A DNA stretch of 64,000 bases from Lachnoanaerobaculum sp. ICM7. GTDB lineage: Bacteria > Bacillota > Clostridia > Lachnospirales > Lachnospiraceae. Position 1 is the first letter of the stretch, and each line of letters opens with the position of its first letter. The stretch covers positions 1 through 64,000 of the forward strand of contig NZ_ALJL01000021.1 of NCBI RefSeq assembly GCF_000287675.1, read 5' to 3'. A program made the translations under genes and the position numbers. Shown one piece after another: positions 33,736 to 46,686 of this stretch. A model generated the notes under the pieces. It did no database searches. It saw only the letters and a program-made list of their open reading frames with translations, and was not told the origin of the DNA.

Positions 33736-34212
33736 TTATACTTTGTCCATTTCTATAAGATAATCTTCTCTTCTTTTCCATACAACTAAAGAGATTGTAC
33801 CTATTATGATATAGTTTACCACCTGATTGGCTAAATCATTATTTAAAAGGGGTATGAAATAAGATTTTTCATTTGTAATAAATCCATGTACTAAAATACA
33901 ATATACCGTCATTGAGCTGAAAAACGATATAGCTAAATTAAGAATCTTTCCAATCAATACAAATTTATCATGAATGAGCTTAAATAAGACAGAATATAGC
34001 ACTACAGCCACTATTGCCGCTAATATATCCCAAAAATATACGGCATATCCGGATGAAAACTTGATGGAAAAATAATGGTGAGTATAGTACCAACTTGCTA
34101 TAAATACTGCAAGCTTATCCATTGCAAATAAGCTTATTTTTACAAATGTTGTTCCTACAAACAGGATAACTACCAAATATAGTATAATTAAGGCTATAAA
34201 AATAACAATCAT
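33736..34212 (-). CDS. Four-helix integral membrane protein of unknown role (158 aa)
   Basis: The ATG follows GAAAGGATG. Hydrophobic segments are seen at about residues 2-20, 60-80, 88-110 and 127-145, with short polar loops and a charged tail (K-R-R-E-D-Y-L-I-E-M-D-K-V). No family is recognised. It is isolated from the transfer operon by a terminator upstream, so it may be cargo or an exclusion/immunity-like membrane protein. No direct evidence distinguishes these. Confidence 0.6.
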   Translation of the reverse strand: MIVIFIALIILYLVVILFVGTTFVKISLFAMDKLAVFIASWYYTHHYFSIKFSSGYAVYFWDILAAIVAVVLYSVLFKLIHDKFVLIGKILNLAISFFSSMTVYCILVHGFITNEKSYFIPLLNNDLANQVVNYIIIGTISLVVWKRREDYLIEMDKV

Positions 34213-34308
34213 ATCATTTCATCCTTTCTACTAAATAATCCTATTTTTCTTATACTATAACGCCCCTCTCCTTTTTTAGCAAATCCTTATTTTAAGTTTA
34301 AAAGAGAA

Positions 34309-34353
34309 TCAAAAAAAGACAGGGGAAAGCAGCTTATCAGGCTGCCAATCCCC
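34309..34353 (-). terminator. Intrinsic terminator after the SSB-like gene
   Basis: Stem arms GGGGA and GCAGC at 34322-34333 pair with GCTGC and TCCCC at 34341-34353. On the minus strand a run of seven T follows after a short spacer. It closes the long leftward transfer operon 7 bases past its last gene. Confidence 0.85.
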
Positions 34354-34359
34354 ACACTT

Positions 34360-35331
34360 TTATCGTTCTACCCCTTTTTCACTTTTCATATTCACTTGTT
34401 CTTTTAATCTGCCATCCGTTTTTTCCTTATAATCATTTAGTTTTTTGAGTGCTGAAGGCTTCTCTTTTGTATCTTGAGATTGTCCTCTGGCTTTTAACAG
34501 CTTGGCGGAATATACCTTAAAGTTTGTATATTGCTTTCCATTCTTTCCAATACTAAGCTTTTCTTTTCCTGAAAGTGAAACAAAATCCCCTTTTTTAAAG
34601 TCCTTTACTGCTTGAACCTGCTCATTATAAGCAAAGCAATTCATAAACTTTACATTCCCCATTCCGTCATTTTGAGCGATAGAAAAACTTGCAACTCTGA
34701 AATCCTGTCCCTTATTTGACCTTAGATCCTTTATTTCAACATCTCCGGTAAGATTACCTTTGACATATTGTTTTTCTTGATCATTATTATCTTTCAGACT
34801 TGTATTTTCTTTTACTGTATTTTCCTGTGTTTGGTATTGTTCGTTTTCACTTATTTCTTCTTTGCTTTTTTCCTGAATGTCTGCATCTTTTTCTATCTCT
34901 TCCTGCTTTATATCTTTCGCTGTCTTGAGGTCTTCATCAATAAAGTCCATAAACCTTTCATCAATCAACCCCATATAAGAGTCATTCATATAGTTTTCAT
35001 AAGCATTATCAAGTATATCTTCATTGTTTATATCTGTTTCCAGTGATATTATTCCCTTGATAAAATCACTATGATTGTATTCCGCCAAGAATGATAGCGT
35101 TTCTTTCATACTTTCAAAGCTGTTATTTTGCATATTTGAAATGCTTTTTAAATCATTTGCATATCTTCCGTTTACCCACTCAAACTTGCCGTTTTCTTTA
35201 TTTTCTTTAATTCCTGATGCTATAACAAATTGTTCACCTGTAAATAATACTGCCTGATTTTTCTTTACATCTAATACCGTTGTATGTTCTCCCAGTGCCG
35301 TTTTAATAATATCCCCTTTTTTTAAGTTCAT
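34360..35331 (-). CDS. SSB-like OB-fold protein with extra N-terminal domain
   Basis: The ATG at 35329-35331 is used because GGAGG lies 5 bases upstream. The 323-residue protein has an N-terminal beta domain (K-K-G-D-I-I-K-T-A-L-G-E-H) and an acidic helical middle (about 75-185). The C-terminal OB-fold at about 190-290 has G-D-V-E-I-K-D-L, R-V-A-S-F-S-I-A-Q and G-D-F-V-S-L-S-G-K. The OB part resembles the smaller SSB-like protein at 57.9-58.3 kb. It probably protects single-stranded element DNA during transfer or replication. It is the last gene of the transfer operon. Confidence 0.75.
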   Translation of the reverse strand: MNLKKGDIIKTALGEHTTVLDVKKNQAVLFTGEQFVIASGIKENKENGKFEWVNGRYANDLKSISNMQNNSFESMKETLSFLAEYNHSDFIKGIISLETDINNEDILDNAYENYMNDSYMGLIDERFMDFIDEDLKTAKDIKQEEIEKDADIQEKSKEEISENEQYQTQENTVKENTSLKDNNDQEKQYVKGNLTGDVEIKDLRSNKGQDFRVASFSIAQNDGMGNVKFMNCFAYNEQVQAVKDFKKGDFVSLSGKEKLSIGKNGKQYTNFKVYSAKLLKARGQSQDTKEKPSALKKLNDYKEKTDGRLKEQVNMKSEKGVER

Positions 35332-35443
35332 AAATTCCTCCATTTCTGTCTTTACACTTTATTTTTCTATTAAGATCAAGAAAAGAGTACCCATAAAAGA
35401 TACTCTCTTCCCATATTTATATATGATATTTTTTATCCGGATC

Positions 35444-38400
35444 CTACCTTGCCTCCTCAAAGTATTCCAACTGATTTTCCCTTGCACCTGTTTGACTTAC
35501 TTGCTCCTTATACCCATTTAATTTATCTACTACAGAGTTTCTATCTATTTTATTAAAATCTCCGATACTTTGTACCTTACTGTCTCTAAAGTCTGCATCG
35601 TACCTGTCCGCTACACCGTCCAAGTCCGTATCTTTTTCTAACGGATCATAGAAATTTCCCTCATCATCAATTTCAAGCCCCATCACCTCTTTTAACTTTT
35701 CTTCATCCACATAGATAAGCTCATTAAAATCCCAAAAACCTATGTTTGCCTTTATCTGCACAAGCTCTCTTCTATCGCTTGCATCAATAGGATCATAGGT
35801 GTACTGAAAGCTGTTAACTAAAGTATTATCAACATAAGTGTTTAATTTATAATTGATTAAATCAAGGCTTGTCTGTATTTCATGCTTTTCATCCGGCGTA
35901 GTCGTATAAGCAAGCCCTATATCGCTTAAATCAGGAAATAAAGTATCAAAATCTTCTATACTATGATTTTCCTCATACTCCTTATTTAAGAAATGAATCA
36001 ATTCTTCTTTTACCTCTTCAAGTAATGGATTTTTCCCTTCTGTTACTGCTTCTTTTTGCCCCATATCCAGTAGATTATTTACCTCAGCAAGCCTTAATGT
36101 CTTTTCTTTTAGAAGCTGCGCCTGAGGAAATTTCTTCTGAATTTCAAGTTTTACGGTTTCAAGTTGACTTTCAGTATCACTAAGCTTACCTAAAGTTTGC
36201 TCCAGCCTCTCAGGCATTTTATCAAGGACATTATCCATTCTCGTTATATTTCCTATACCGTCCGCTCCAAATTCACCATAATGATTCTCTTCGCCTTTTA
36301 GATTAAATTTATACTGATTGGAAAAGCTGTCATAGTATGCAAATAAATCAAAGTTTCTGTACTCTCCGATTTTTACTTCTTCCGACTTAAAATCATCCGT
36401 CTTTTTTATACTTTTTATCTTGCTTATCAAAAATTCTCCGGCTTGTCTTTTATCCGTATATTTTTTGCCGTCAAGAATAAGAGAGGTGAATTTTGATACT
36501 GCTTCTTTATCCGGCTTTTTCTCTGTTTCTATTGAATTTTCTCCTACATTCTCCAAACTTGGCTGAATATATACTGCCTTATCTGTATTTTCTTCTCTAT
36601 ATGGCTCTATACTTTCTATATCTTTTTTCAGGTTTTGTATTTTATTTTTTAAATTTTCTATTTCTTTAGGGTAAACCTTTACCACCTTATCCTCAAGTTT
36701 ATACAGGTTTGATTTAAAGTTGGACTCAAGCATTTTTAGCTTGGATACCTCGACATCAAGATCCATCTTCTCACGAATTAAAGGATTACCTGTCGCAAGT
36801 GCCTTTATTTCAGCATAATTTAATGTAGCCTCATCCACATCTTCTGCAACTCTTACCGGTGTTTTACTTGTCATTATCTGTGAAATATACTTTTGTTTAT
36901 TTTCAAGTGTTTGGAAAAGATAAGCATCAAAGGTATTTTCAGTTACATATCTGAAGATATAAACATCTTTATTTTCATTTCCCTGTCTTACGATTCTTCC
37001 GGCTCTTTGAGAAAGATCCGCAGGTCTCCAAGGGACATCAAGATCGTGAATGGCAATGAGTTTATCTTGTGCATTGGTTCCCGCCCCCATTTTTTGTGTA
37101 GAGCCTAAAAGCACACGAATTTCTCCTTTCCTTACCTTATCAAAGATAGCATCCTTTTCCCTGTTGTTGTTTGCATTATGGATAAATTCAATTTCTTCTT
37201 TTGGAATTCCCATCATAATAAGTTTGTTCCTAATATCATCATAAATATTAAACTCGCTTGAGGGTGTAGACATATCACAAAAGACAAGCTGTGCCGACTT
37301 TTTATCTGCATATTTATCCCATATACTGAAGATATTTTTTACACAAGTATTCACCTTACTGTTCTCATCATCAGGAAGCAGGGGGTTTATAAGCCTCTGA
37401 TCAAGTGCCATCTTCTTTCCGTCATTAGTAATAAGCAACATATTATCGACAGAGGAATCCACCTGTTTTGCTCGAACCTTATCCGCTCTTTCAGAAAAAG
37501 AATCCAATATTTCCTTTTGCTCCTCGCTAGGCTTTGTCTTTATGGTTTCAAAATGTGCATTTGGAACAGGAAGATTTAATACATCCGCTGTTTTTATATC
37601 CATAAACTGCTTAACCATGTTCATCAGTTCCGGAAGATTATAAAACTTTGAAAATCTTGTCTTACTTCTATATCCGTTTCCTTCCGGATTAAGTTCTATT
37701 GCCGTAACTGTTTCTCCAAAGGTGGATGCCCAAGAGTCAAAATGCTGAAGGTGCATTTTTTTAAGTTTGTCATACTGAAGATACCTTTGCATGGTGTAAA
37801 GTTCAGCCATACTGTTGCTAACAGGCGTCCCTGTTGCAAAAACAATTCCCTTACCGCCTGTTATCTCATCCATATATCTGCACTTCATAAGCATATCGGA
37901 TGACTTTTGTGAATCCGTTGCACTGATTCCTGAAACATTTCTCATTTTTGAAAACAGGTACAGATTTTTATATGAATGGGCTTCATCCACAAAAAGCTTA
38001 TCAATTCCAAGTTCCTCAAAGGTTACCACATCATCTTTTTTATAATCATCATTAAGTTTCTTTAATTTTGCTTCCAGACTTTTCTTTGTTTTTTCAAGCT
38101 GCTTTACACTAAATCTTTGATCCCTGTCTCTTTTATACTCTCCAATAAATTCCACGATCTCATCAATCTGACTTTTAAGTTCATACTCCTGTCTTTCCTT
38201 TGAAATCGGAATTTTCTCAAATTGACTATGTCCGATAATCACCGCATCATAGTCCCCTGTGGCAATCCTACTGCAAAATCTTTTCCGCTTGTCCGGTGTA
38301 AAGTCCTTTTCTGTAGCACAAAGTATATTGGCTGCCGGATAAAGCTCGTTAAACTCACGCCCGAACTGTTCTACTATATGATTTGGAACTACAAACATGG

Positions 38401-41400
38401 CTTTAGAACTCATTCCAAGCCTTTTAGACTCCATCGAAATTCCTATCATCTCAAAGGTCTTACCCGCCCCTACTTCATGTGCAAGCAGTGTATTTCCTCC
38501 AAAAAGCCCCCTTGCTATTGCATCTTTTTGATGGGGTCTAAGTTCAATTTCAGGGTTTATCCCAGCAAAAGGCAAATGACTTCCGTCATACTCCCTTAAT
38601 CGAATAGAATTAAATCTTTCATTATATTTTTTCACCAGTCGGTTTCTTCTGTCCGCATCCTCAAAGATCCAATTTTTAAATTCTTCTTTTATAATTTCCT
38701 GTTTACTTCGTGCAAGCATGGTTTCTTTCTGATTTAAAACAGATGTTTTCTTTCCGTCCGAATCAATGATCCGGTCATATACTTTTGTATCTCTAAGATT
38801 TAGACTATCCTCTATAAGCTTATATGCACTCACTCTGCTTGTTCCATAGGTGAAATTAGCCAGGTCGTTATTTTTATCCGTGCTTTTTCCCTCTACTCTA
38901 TACTCTCCCGTAAAATCCATATATTTAATATCTATATCCCATCTGTTTGATGCGGAGGTCTTTAACAGATTAAACATAAAGCTCTTATAGTCTTTTTCAG
39001 GTATCCATGTAGAACCCATCTTGACAGTTATATCACTTGCTTCAAGAGTTTTCGGCATTACTTCTTCCAGTCTTTTTTTCTGATAATTAAGATCGGATAA
39101 TTCCTGTTTTAATACTGAAATTTTCTCTGTTATTTCCGATTTATGTGATAATTCTTCCTGATTGGATCTTCCTGCTTCTAATCCCGATTGTAATTCATGA
39201 GGCTTATCTAACTCTTCCTCATTCCTTTTAATTTCATAATCTATATTTTTTATATATGCGTCTACTACTTCTATTTTCTCTCTGATATTACCTGATAAGT
39301 ATTCATCTGCACTGACATAATTTCTTGAAAAATCTCCTAAATCTAAAGCTGATGAAAAAGGAGTAATATCACTTGGCTCAAAACTATCAAGATTTAGGAA
39401 TATCTCTCCTTTTAAGCCTTCTATCAGCTCTTTTCTTATATTTCCTGTAAGCTCCTCCATATACTCAAGGTTGACATTTCCCTTTTGAGATATGGAAAGG
39501 ATCAGTGCTTCAGTTAAGTTATCCGTATGTTCTATTACTTCCGCTTTTTTGATGGTTCTTTTGGTAAAAATATCCGACTTGCCGATAAAGTTACCCTCTT
39601 TATTAAGGTTTTCCAAGGTGGACACTAAAGAATAGTTGGCATCCTCCTGGAGTAGTCTTTTATTTGCCCTTGAATTAATCAGTCCATACTTACCTGAAAA
39701 ATCATCATAAAGTTTATTTAATCTGCTCTGTAAGGCTTTTATTTCCTCTTCCGGATAATCTTCCTTTTGATAGGTAATTACTCCTCTTAACGCTTTTTCT
39801 ATTTCAAGATATGCCCCTATCTTCTCCTCATCAGCTTTATTTAGAAGTACCCTTTGCATAATTGAGTTTTCTCTAAAGTACACCTTATCTTCAATCACTG
39901 CATAGGAATAATTCTTAACATTGTCATCAGCCGGAAGTGTTTCTGTTTCAAGTTCTTCGTTTAACTTAGCCTTTTCATAAGTACCTTTTATATTTTTAAT
40001 TGCATCCTCAAGCTGTTCTTTTATCGGTTTACTTTCATCTGCAATGCAAGAAAGAGTAGTGCCGAACCTGCCCGGTACTTCCTGCATACTGCCAAGTACC
40101 ATCTGTGGATTATCTACAAAGTATTTGTTATAGGTCAGTCCCTGCCTGTCCTTATCAATCTTAACCCAGTCCTCATCTATCTTTAATAGCCTGTCCCTTT
40201 TCTTTAAAAAAATAATATCACTTGTAATCTCTGTACCGGCTTCACCTTTAAATGTATTATTCGGCAGTCTTATTGCTCCCAGAAACTCTGCCCGCTCACT
40301 GATATATCTTCTTATATCCTCATTTCTTTTATCCATTGTACCTGATGAGGTTATAAAAGTAATTATTCCTTTGCTACGCACCTTATCCAGTGTTTTAGCA
40401 AAAAAATAATCGTGAATAAGAAAGTTATTTTTTTCATACTCACGATCGGATACCCTATACTCTCCAAAGGGTACATTTCCTACAGCTATGTCAAAAAGAT
40501 TATTTGAAAAAGCAGTCTTTTCAAAGCCTTTTACCTGAATATTTGAATTTGGGTATAGCTTTTTAGCAATCTGTCCACTGATACTGTCAAGTTCTATACC
40601 GTAAAACTTTGAGTTTTGCATTGATACGGGTAGATTTCCGATAAATCTTCCCGTTCCCATACTTGGCTCTAAGATATTTCCACTCTCAAATCCCATATCG
40701 GATAAAGTATGATAAATAGCATCTATAACTACTTTTGGTGTGTAAAAGGCGGTAAGTGTACTCTCTTTGGCAGCCTCATATTCTGATGTTGATAGGTTTT
40801 CTTTTAAGAACATCCTTGCCTCCTGCCACTGACCACCCCGCTCTTCATCAAAAACATCTGAAAGCCCTCCCCAACCTACATACTTGCTTAAAATATCCTG
40901 CTCTTCTTTACTTGCATTTCTGTTTTCTTTATCAAGCTGTTTTAGTACCTTTATTGCTTCGATATTGTTTTTTAATCGTTCTGACGGTGGTAGGACTTCA
41001 TCTTCTCTTGTTATCCTGTAATTGACGGGTAGATTGTTTTTCTTATTCTCTTCTTTTTTATAGGATTCTTCTTGCTTTGGTACTTCACTTAAAGCTTCTT
41101 TATTTAAGACAGGTAAAACTTCTTTATATACACTTTTCTCCGGTGATTTTTCTTCTGTGGAAAGTATCTCAAAGTCAAGTTCGTTTTCATTTCTAAATGT
41201 CAGGATCTCACTTCCTGTAACAAAGCCGCTAAGATACTCTTCATTATCATCCAATTTTATTGTTTTATAGTTTCCATAATCACTTATTTCTGAAATCAGG
41301 TATTCCTTTCCTTGATATCTTACCTGCATACCTTCTTTAAAAATCGGCTCATTTACATTTTCTTGTTCATTTGCCTTTTTAATCTGCTCATTTATATAAC

Positions 41401-44400
41401 CTGTAAGAAGTACATTTCTATGGTTATCATCAAGCAAGTAAGAGAGGTTTTTAAGCATTTCATGATAACTTCCATACTCGATTGCACGATTAGAATTAAG
41501 CATATATCCATTGTATCTCAGGTTTTGCTTTATCTGTCTATTTTTCATATCTAAGACAAGTTCTGCTTCATACCCGACTTTCCCGTCTATGCTGTTTGTT
41601 ATATGCTCCGGTACTTTTAAGTTTCCTTCATCTACAGTCTTTTTAAGCAAAATAAATTCTTCATTTTGAGAGTTATACTGATATCCTCCGGCTTCTTTTT
41701 CTTCTTTAAAAGTCAGAGCAGATATAACATCATTCTTAGCCTTAAGCTCTAATACCTTTTCACTTTCTTCTTCAGCTAAATCAACTTGTATTTCACTTTC
41801 TTTGTTACTATGGGCAGTATCTTGATATACTTCATTTATTATCTCCTGAGTTGGTGCCGTGTTTCTATAAAGATAGGCAAACTCTCTTTCATTTGCTTCA
41901 TTACCATCCCCTATATCCACTCTGTAATGTTCTTTTACTTCGCCGTCTACGATATTGTCAAAATAAAACTTTGAATACCCTAACCACTCATCTGTCATTT
42001 GCCAATACTTATCTTTGCCTACAGTTTCATTATGTATACTTATTTTTTCATCCAACTCTTTTATTTCATTAAGAAGATCCTTTGTAACAATCATACCTGT
42101 ATAATCTTTTTCTGTTAGACTTGATTTTTCATGAAATTCCACCACCCAGTAATCATTTGGATTTTGCTCTTTATATGATGTATTTTGATTTAATATATTT
42201 TCTTTACTTAAACCCTTTTCTCTTTCTATTTGCAACTCATAGATCTTTTCGGCTTCTTCATAAGATATTTCTCTTTCAACCTGAATTAAAAGAATTTCTT
42301 CTTCTCTTTGTATATCAGGATTAATAGCGGTAGCATTTTCTTTATCCGTTATATCCTGTTCTTTTTCCTGATTAAAATACTCTGACTCTATATTTTCTTC
42401 TTTTGGTTTTAGCTGTTTTTGTACATCGGACACAACATCCTTATTTTCGTATCGATCATTCTTTATTAAGTCTTTAATCCTTACTGCCACTTGACTCCAG
42501 CTAAGCATAAATTCCGGAGAGTTTCCCTTTTTAAGCCCAATTCCCTTAGCATCATGCCATTCACTGCTTCCCATATTTCCTGATAAAGCATGAGTTCTTC
42601 CACCTGTGCCGTACTCATTTTTTAAAAATTCCACTTGCTCTGAAAGTGTATGATTTTCTCTAAAAAAATCGGCAATCCGTTTTCCTCCTCCTGAAATACC
42701 GCTTCCCCGTCTTAAATTTTCATCTATCTCATCTTCTGTGATAAATTCTTTTATCTTCGGTAGTTCAATAAGACCTGAACTAAATTCCTTCCTTGGTATC
42801 TCCAAATCATTTAACCTTTGTAAAATCTCTTCCACCTTATGAAAATGAAATCTTAATATCCCCTTATTTTCCATATAGTCCTGTAAAAATATGCTATATT
42901 CTTCTCTAAGCCTATTTCTAAATTCAGGACTTCTAAGCTTTTCTGAAAGTTCTTCGGTTTCGTCAGGAAATCCTTGTTTTTCTGTTCGATCAAGAACCTT
43001 TAGGTATTCTTTTTTTAAATCATCTGCAAAATCTCTTTTTAAGTACCACAGCTTTTCGGCAAGTTCTTTTCTTTCATAGGAAAAGGCTTCCGCCACCTCT
43101 ACATTGGTTGCATATTCACTGCTTTCAATAAGCTCACCTATACGCTTTGAAGCATCAGACCATGATAAAATTTGCATCGGATTTTCTTTTGATGAAATAT
43201 CATTGGATAAATAGATTCCTTCTTTATCATACCATGCACAAACCTTGTTTCCGCCTACCTCATAACCGTTTCCACCTTTAAAAGTATCTTTAAGAAATCC
43301 GGATAATTCTTCTATACTTTTTCCTTTAGAATACTCAGCTAAAACCTTTAATCTTAAATTTTCTTCATTTCCTCCATAAATTAAAACCGTATCTATTTCT
43401 TTTTGCTGTAGTGGCAAGTTAAATCTTACCTGACCGCTTTCATTCCCGGCAAAAGAAAAAGAAGTCTTATCGACTTCCCTTTCACTATCTCTGCTGTTTG
43501 ACTGTATTTTTCTATCTATGCCCAGACTATCTGTTCCAATACCATCCTTGTCAGTGTCATATCGAGATTTTTCTTCAGTCCCGTATATTTCAGAAAATCC
43601 TCCGACTTCAGTTCGTTTGTAAGCCCCCAAGCCTCCATCATTTTCGGCTCTTCCTTCTCCAAAAACTCCTGTGCCTGTTCCTCTATATTTAGAAGATGCT
43701 CCATCAATGTCCCTCTGTAATACATGCTCTGATACTGATTCTCCCTGTTTTCTTTCAGGAATTTGAGCCTCTCCCTGCCAAATCTGTTCAGCCTGCTCTG
43801 ATCTATTATCTTTGGCATCTTGATATTCGGTATCAGAACTTCCTCTCCATCTTCCATCTTCTCCAAACTGTAGGTTCCCCCCTGTTTCTCGAACAGGTTC
43901 TCCTTGATTATTGGAATGTAGATTTCTTCCTCCAAAAGATATTCCCTGTCCGCCAGTATTACTGTTTCTCTCATCAGCCAAGCCTCCTTTATTTTCTTCT
44001 ATCTCATTATTTATTGTATCGGTACTTTTTTTAACGGTTTCGTTTACAGTATTATTATAACGCTCCTTGTCGGTCTTTGTCTGCTCCTTTTTCTCTATTT
44101 CTTTAAGTTTTTCTCTATCACTTATTTTCTGTATTTCTCTTCCGATAGCTATAAGCATTTCTTTAGAAATTAAAGATATTTCTCCAAGGATGCTGTCAAT
44201 ATCCTGTCCATGTTTAATACCTGATACTGTTTTCAGTTTGCTCTCGTCAACAGAAATACCTATATCCATTTTTTGTGCCAATGAAGTCTTTATGGATTCT
44301 GTAATAAATTGCATCAGTTCTACTTTGGTATAACTCTTAAGCGTATCATCCGTCAACATATCAAAGATGGTATATATCCTTTTCCTAACATATAAATCTA

Positions 44401-45838
44401 TAAGTGCAGTTATCTTTTCTTCCTGTGAAAAAAGCAACCTGCTGTTTCTTTCTTTAAAGCTGTCAATCAGTGAATCTATAGCTAAAGTATGCTTCTCAGG
44501 TTCATATTTCCACAGTTTTACTTCATTGATCTTATTTCCTATACTGACTGTTTGACTGACATCAAATACATACTTTACCTTTGGTAGTCTCATGCTTAAG
44601 TCAAGAATCGGTATTCCCTTTTCTCCTCTTTTTACACTTCTTCCAAGCTTTTTCCAAAAATCATACTCCGCACAGGCAGTTGCTCTCTTGTAGGTACTGT
44701 AAATACTTAACTGGTGCATATATGAGTATTTATAGTTATTTCCCATTGTCTTTAGAAAATCTTTGTAGGCATATACATCCCTTCTGATTTCCTCTAAAGA
44801 GTGAGATAAAATATCACTGATTTTTTCAGTTGAATATCTTGGCATCTTTTCCTCCTTCTTCTTATTTTCAGTCTCTTCTTGCTTTGCATTTTTTGTAATA
44901 TTAGCTTTTTCTTTATTCCAATCATAAAACTTGCTTATGCCGTTCATTGCCCTGTCTGCAATATAGTGTATATAGTCCGTACTCCCTCGCTTTTTATACC
45001 ACTTGTTTCTTTTAAGCCCGCTATTTTCCATAAGGCTGATTGACTTTTCCACATCTGCGGTGTAATAAAGCAACCTCCCAAGCATAAAAAAATCAGCCTC
45101 GGACTGGCTGTTAAAATAGTTTTGATAATTCCCATTATATACTTGTCTTAGATCTTCTCCGCTATAGTTAAAGTATCTCCTATTAAAAAGTATGTTTAGA
45201 ATATCATCTTGTGAAAATCTGTTTTTATAAGCCAAACTGCTTGGACTTAGATTAATCCTGCCGACTTTGGATTCCCCATAATCTATCCTTGGCATATATG
45301 TTTGATAAAGCGGCAATAATTCTTGATTGATATTTACTATTTTACTTCTGTCTTTATCCTTTAATATATTCCCAGTTATTGTAAAAAATCTGTCCCTGTC
45401 ATAAATTTCAAGGTTTTTATATCTTTTTCTCTCTCCCGGTACCTTACCCTTTCCTATAAAATGTAATCCTGTTTTTGACGGAGAGATTTCCGCATAGGTG
45501 GAAATCCCTCTTAAAAAGTTAGCTGTCATTGAAGCGGCATTAAAGTCCATACAGTATTCCATTATTTCATCACTTACCTTATCTATATCAATTCCTATAT
45601 ACCCGTCCCCTAAGAAAAATCCCAAGCCAGTTCCTTGATTTTTACATAAAGCATCCATGCAATCCTTGTAACTATGCCAAGTTTTTTTATCATTTGACTT
45701 GGCAGGTTTTCCACTTGGCATAATAGGCATTTTTGTGTTTTTTCCATCTCTTACAATGATTTTATAAAGACACCATCTTTTCTCTCGCCTTAATTCATCC
45801 GGAATATTTTTATATTTGATAAGGTCAGCTTCTTTCAT
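35444..45838 (-). CDS. Giant PrimPol, ArdC-like, DNA methylase and SNF2 helicase protein (3,464 aa)
   Basis: The order of parts is as follows. A PrimPol-like domain at about 1-200 has I-G-I-D-I-D-K and S-P-S-K-T-G-L-H, followed by a helical cap. An ArdC-like N-terminal domain at about 340-430 is followed by a Gly/Ser/Asn-rich linker at about 610-780 that carries another gene in a second frame. The methylase domain has [10 protein letters not shown] near 1727 and a G-N-V-P-F-G catalytic loop near 1790 instead of N-P-P-Y. The helicase has A-H-E-V-G-A-G-K-T near 2455, V-D-E-A-H near 2618 and Q-R-A-G-R-I-V-R-Q near 2946. The tail has an Asp-rich D-T-D-L-D-G-V-A-D motif. Such proteins are typical of Clostridia conjugative elements; the primase part is an uncommon addition. 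No internal frameshift was seen. Confidence 0.9.
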   Translation of the reverse strand: MKEADLIKYKNIPDELRREKRWCLYKIIVRDGKNTKMPIMPSGKPAKSNDKKTWHSYKDCMDALCKNQGTGLGFFLGDGYIGIDIDKVSDEIMEYCMDFNAASMTANFLRGISTYAEISPSKTGLHFIGKGKVPGERKRYKNLEIYDRDRFFTITGNILKDKDRSKIVNINQELLPLYQTYMPRIDYGESKVGRINLSPSSLAYKNRFSQDDILNILFNRRYFNYSGEDLRQVYNGNYQNYFNSQSEADFFMLGRLLYYTADVEKSISLMENSGLKRNKWYKKRGSTDYIHYIADRAMNGISKFYDWNKEKANITKNAKQEETENKKKEEKMPRYSTEKISDILSHSLEEIRRDVYAYKDFLKTMGNNYKYSYMHQLSIYSTYKRATACAEYDFWKKLGRSVKRGEKGIPILDLSMRLPKVKYVFDVSQTVSIGNKINEVKLWKYEPEKHTLAIDSLIDSFKERNSRLLFSQEEKITALIDLYVRKRIYTIFDMLTDDTLKSYTKVELMQFITESIKTSLAQKMDIGISVDESKLKTVSGIKHGQDIDSILGEISLISKEMLIAIGREIQKISDREKLKEIEKKEQTKTDKERYNNTVNETVKKSTDTINNEIEENKGGLADERNSNTGGQGISFGGRNLHSNNQGEPVRETGGNLQFGEDGRWRGSSDTEYQDAKDNRSEQAEQIWQGEAQIPERKQGESVSEHVLQRDIDGASSKYRGTGTGVFGEGRAENDGGLGAYKRTEVGGFSEIYGTEEKSRYDTDKDGIGTDSLGIDRKIQSNSRDSEREVDKTSFSFAGNESGQVRFNLPLQQKEIDTVLIYGGNEENLRLKVLAEYSKGKSIEELSGFLKDTFKGGNGYEVGGNKVCAWYDKEGIYLSNDISSKENPMQILSWSDASKRIGELIESSEYATNVEVAEAFSYERKELAEKLWYLKRDFADDLKKEYLKVLDRTEKQGFPDETEELSEKLRSPEFRNRLREEYSIFLQDYMENKGILRFHFHKVEEILQRLNDLEIPRKEFSSGLIELPKIKEFITEDEIDENLRRGSGISGGGKRIADFFRENHTLSEQVEFLKNEYGTGGRTHALSGNMGSSEWHDAKGIGLKKGNSPEFMLSWSQVAVRIKDLIKNDRYENKDVVSDVQKQLKPKEENIESEYFNQEKEQDITDKENATAINPDIQREEEILLIQVEREISYEEAEKIYELQIEREKGLSKENILNQNTSYKEQNPNDYWVVEFHEKSSLTEKDYTGMIVTKDLLNEIKELDEKISIHNETVGKDKYWQMTDEWLGYSKFYFDNIVDGEVKEHYRVDIGDGNEANEREFAYLYRNTAPTQEIINEVYQDTAHSNKESEIQVDLAEEESEKVLELKAKNDVISALTFKEEKEAGGYQYNSQNEEFILLKKTVDEGNLKVPEHITNSIDGKVGYEAELVLDMKNRQIKQNLRYNGYMLNSNRAIEYGSYHEMLKNLSYLLDDNHRNVLLTGYINEQIKKANEQENVNEPIFKEGMQVRYQGKEYLISEISDYGNYKTIKLDDNEEYLSGFVTGSEILTFRNENELDFEILSTEEKSPEKSVYKEVLPVLNKEALSEVPKQEESYKKEENKKNNLPVNYRITREDEVLPPSERLKNNIEAIKVLKQLDKENRNASKEEQDILSKYVGWGGLSDVFDEERGGQWQEARMFLKENLSTSEYEAAKESTLTAFYTPKVVIDAIYHTLSDMGFESGNILEPSMGTGRFIGNLPVSMQNSKFYGIELDSISGQIAKKLYPNSNIQVKGFEKTAFSNNLFDIAVGNVPFGEYRVSDREYEKNNFLIHDYFFAKTLDKVRSKGIITFITSSGTMDKRNEDIRRYISERAEFLGAIRLPNNTFKGEAGTEITSDIIFLKKRDRLLKIDEDWVKIDKDRQGLTYNKYFVDNPQMVLGSMQEVPGRFGTTLSCIADESKPIKEQLEDAIKNIKGTYEKAKLNEELETETLPADDNVKNYSYAVIEDKVYFRENSIMQRVLLNKADEEKIGAYLEIEKALRGVITYQKEDYPEEEIKALQSRLNKLYDDFSGKYGLINSRANKRLLQEDANYSLVSTLENLNKEGNFIGKSDIFTKRTIKKAEVIEHTDNLTEALILSISQKGNVNLEYMEELTGNIRKELIEGLKGEIFLNLDSFEPSDITPFSSALDLGDFSRNYVSADEYLSGNIREKIEVVDAYIKNIDYEIKRNEEELDKPHELQSGLEAGRSNQEELSHKSEITEKISVLKQELSDLNYQKKRLEEVMPKTLEASDITVKMGSTWIPEKDYKSFMFNLLKTSASNRWDIDIKYMDFTGEYRVEGKSTDKNNDLANFTYGTSRVSAYKLIEDSLNLRDTKVYDRIIDSDGKKTSVLNQKETMLARSKQEIIKEEFKNWIFEDADRRNRLVKKYNERFNSIRLREYDGSHLPFAGINPEIELRPHQKDAIARGLFGGNTLLAHEVGAGKTFEMIGISMESKRLGMSSKAMFVVPNHIVEQFGREFNELYPAANILCATEKDFTPDKRKRFCSRIATGDYDAVIIGHSQFEKIPISKERQEYELKSQIDEIVEFIGEYKRDRDQRFSVKQLEKTKKSLEAKLKKLNDDYKKDDVVTFEELGIDKLFVDEAHSYKNLYLFSKMRNVSGISATDSQKSSDMLMKCRYMDEITGGKGIVFATGTPVSNSMAELYTMQRYLQYDKLKKMHLQHFDSWASTFGETVTAIELNPEGNGYRSKTRFSKFYNLPELMNMVKQFMDIKTADVLNLPVPNAHFETIKTKPSEEQKEILDSFSERADKVRAKQVDSSVDNMLLITNDGKKMALDQRLINPLLPDDENSKVNTCVKNIFSIWDKYADKKSAQLVFCDMSTPSSEFNIYDDIRNKLIMMGIPKEEIEFIHNANNNREKDAIFDKVRKGEIRVLLGSTQKMGAGTNAQDKLIAIHDLDVPWRPADLSQRAGRIVRQGNENKDVYIFRYVTENTFDAYLFQTLENKQKYISQIMTSKTPVRVAEDVDEATLNYAEIKALATGNPLIREKMDLDVEVSKLKMLESNFKSNLYKLEDKVVKVYPKEIENLKNKIQNLKKDIESIEPYREENTDKAVYIQPSLENVGENSIETEKKPDKEAVSKFTSLILDGKKYTDKRQAGEFLISKIKSIKKTDDFKSEEVKIGEYRNFDLFAYYDSFSNQYKFNLKGEENHYGEFGADGIGNITRMDNVLDKMPERLEQTLGKLSDTESQLETVKLEIQKKFPQAQLLKEKTLRLAEVNNLLDMGQKEAVTEGKNPLLEEVKEELIHFLNKEYEENHSIEDFDTLFPDLSDIGLAYTTTPDEKHEIQTSLDLINYKLNTYVDNTLVNSFQYTYDPIDASDRRELVQIKANIGFWDFNELIYVDEEKLKEVMGLEIDDEGNFYDPLEKDTDLDGVADRYDADFRDSKVQSIGDFNKIDRNSVVDKLNGYKEQVSQTGARENQLEYFEEAR
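43516..43974 (-). CDS. TnpV-like protein nested in another frame of the giant helicase gene
   Basis: A 152-residue frame lies wholly inside the giant gene on the same strand. Its ATG is preceded by AAAGGAGG at 8 bases, a near-perfect ribosome binding site that the outer gene does not need. The product resembles the TnpV family of transposon-encoded proteins: [23 protein letters not shown], then Y-R-G-T-L-M-E-H-L and a helical end. The outer frame here encodes only a low-complexity linker, which fits a dual-coding segment. Function of TnpV proteins is unknown. Confidence 0.7.
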   Translation of the reverse strand: MRETVILADREYLLEEEIYIPIIKENLFEKQGGTYSLEKMEDGEEVLIPNIKMPKIIDQSRLNRFGRERLKFLKENRENQYQSMYYRGTLMEHLLNIEEQAQEFLEKEEPKMMEAWGLTNELKSEDFLKYTGLKKNLDMTLTRMVLEQIVWA

Positions 45839-46641
45839 TATATTTCCATTCCCTTATCCTTTTTTACTGTTTTTTCTCCTTTCCCATTTTCTTCAAGTCT
45901 AATCTTTTGCTGATTTTCTTTAAGTGTTTTTAATACTGAAGGTTTTCTTTCCATACTTTTGGGCTTTTTCTCATTGCTTTTTTGAATGTTTGTACCTTGC
46001 CTTTCGACTCCATTTCTCACAACTGTTTTTTCACTTGACTTAATGTCTTTATTTTCATTATCCGATTGACTAATCTCTTCCTTATTTCCCTTATTTAATT
46101 TTTCCTCATCCTTTTGTATCTCTTTAGATAAGGTATCCAGTTTTTCAAGGCAGTTATTAAGCTTCTTTTGCTGCTCCTTTATGAAACTTTGCATTGAGTT
46201 TACAAGTCCCTTTACAATTCCTATTTTCATCTCAACAAACTTTTCCTGTGCTTTGGTAAGGCTGTAGGTAAGCTGATGTTTCATGTTGTCATAAAGATGT
46301 TTAATACTTCCTACCGCCTTTTCCTGAAGATTAATAAGAGATTTCCCTACTGCCCTAATATCCTTGGCAATAAGTGAGCTAAGGCTTATATTATCCATTT
46401 CATTAAGTCTTTTGATCTCCGCCTTAAGACCTGTTATTTCATCTTTAAGTGCCTTTAACTCTTCAATATTTACATCAAAGTCATTATTTTTTAGCTCTTC
46501 TTTAAGCTCCCCGGCAATTTTAAGCTGTGTATCGGTATTTTCTTCTAAAAAGTCGGCTGTTTTTGTATATTCTGCTTTGATCTCATTTATAACTTCCTTT
46601 GTCTGTTCTTCCTGTCTTTGAATGTTTTTATTATCGTTCAT
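45838..46641 (-). CDS. Coiled-coil accessory protein of the transfer module (267 aa)
   Basis: The start has a strong AAGGAGG. The product has an acidic N-terminal coiled coil (about 15-85), an amphipathic helix at about 90-170 ([13 protein letters not shown]) and a basic disordered tail. The stop overlaps the giant helicase start by one base, so the two are translated together. No enzymatic motif is visible. It may be a tether or oligomerising partner for the helicase protein. Confidence 0.75.
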   Translation of the reverse strand: MNDNKNIQRQEEQTKEVINEIKAEYTKTADFLEENTDTQLKIAGELKEELKNNDFDVNIEELKALKDEITGLKAEIKRLNEMDNISLSSLIAKDIRAVGKSLINLQEKAVGSIKHLYDNMKHQLTYSLTKAQEKFVEMKIGIVKGLVNSMQSFIKEQQKKLNNCLEKLDTLSKEIQKDEEKLNKGNKEEISQSDNENKDIKSSEKTVVRNGVERQGTNIQKSNEKKPKSMERKPSVLKTLKENQQKIRLEENGKGEKTVKKDKGMEI

Positions 46642-46686
46642 TTCGTCCTCCTTAAATTCTGTTCTTTATTGTTTTTATACTATTTT

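Noticed and set aside
34768-35046. Plus-strand 92-codon membrane-like ORF
   Set aside because: It is antisense to an acidic, Glu-rich part of the SSB-like protein, which yields Phe/Leu-rich shadows.
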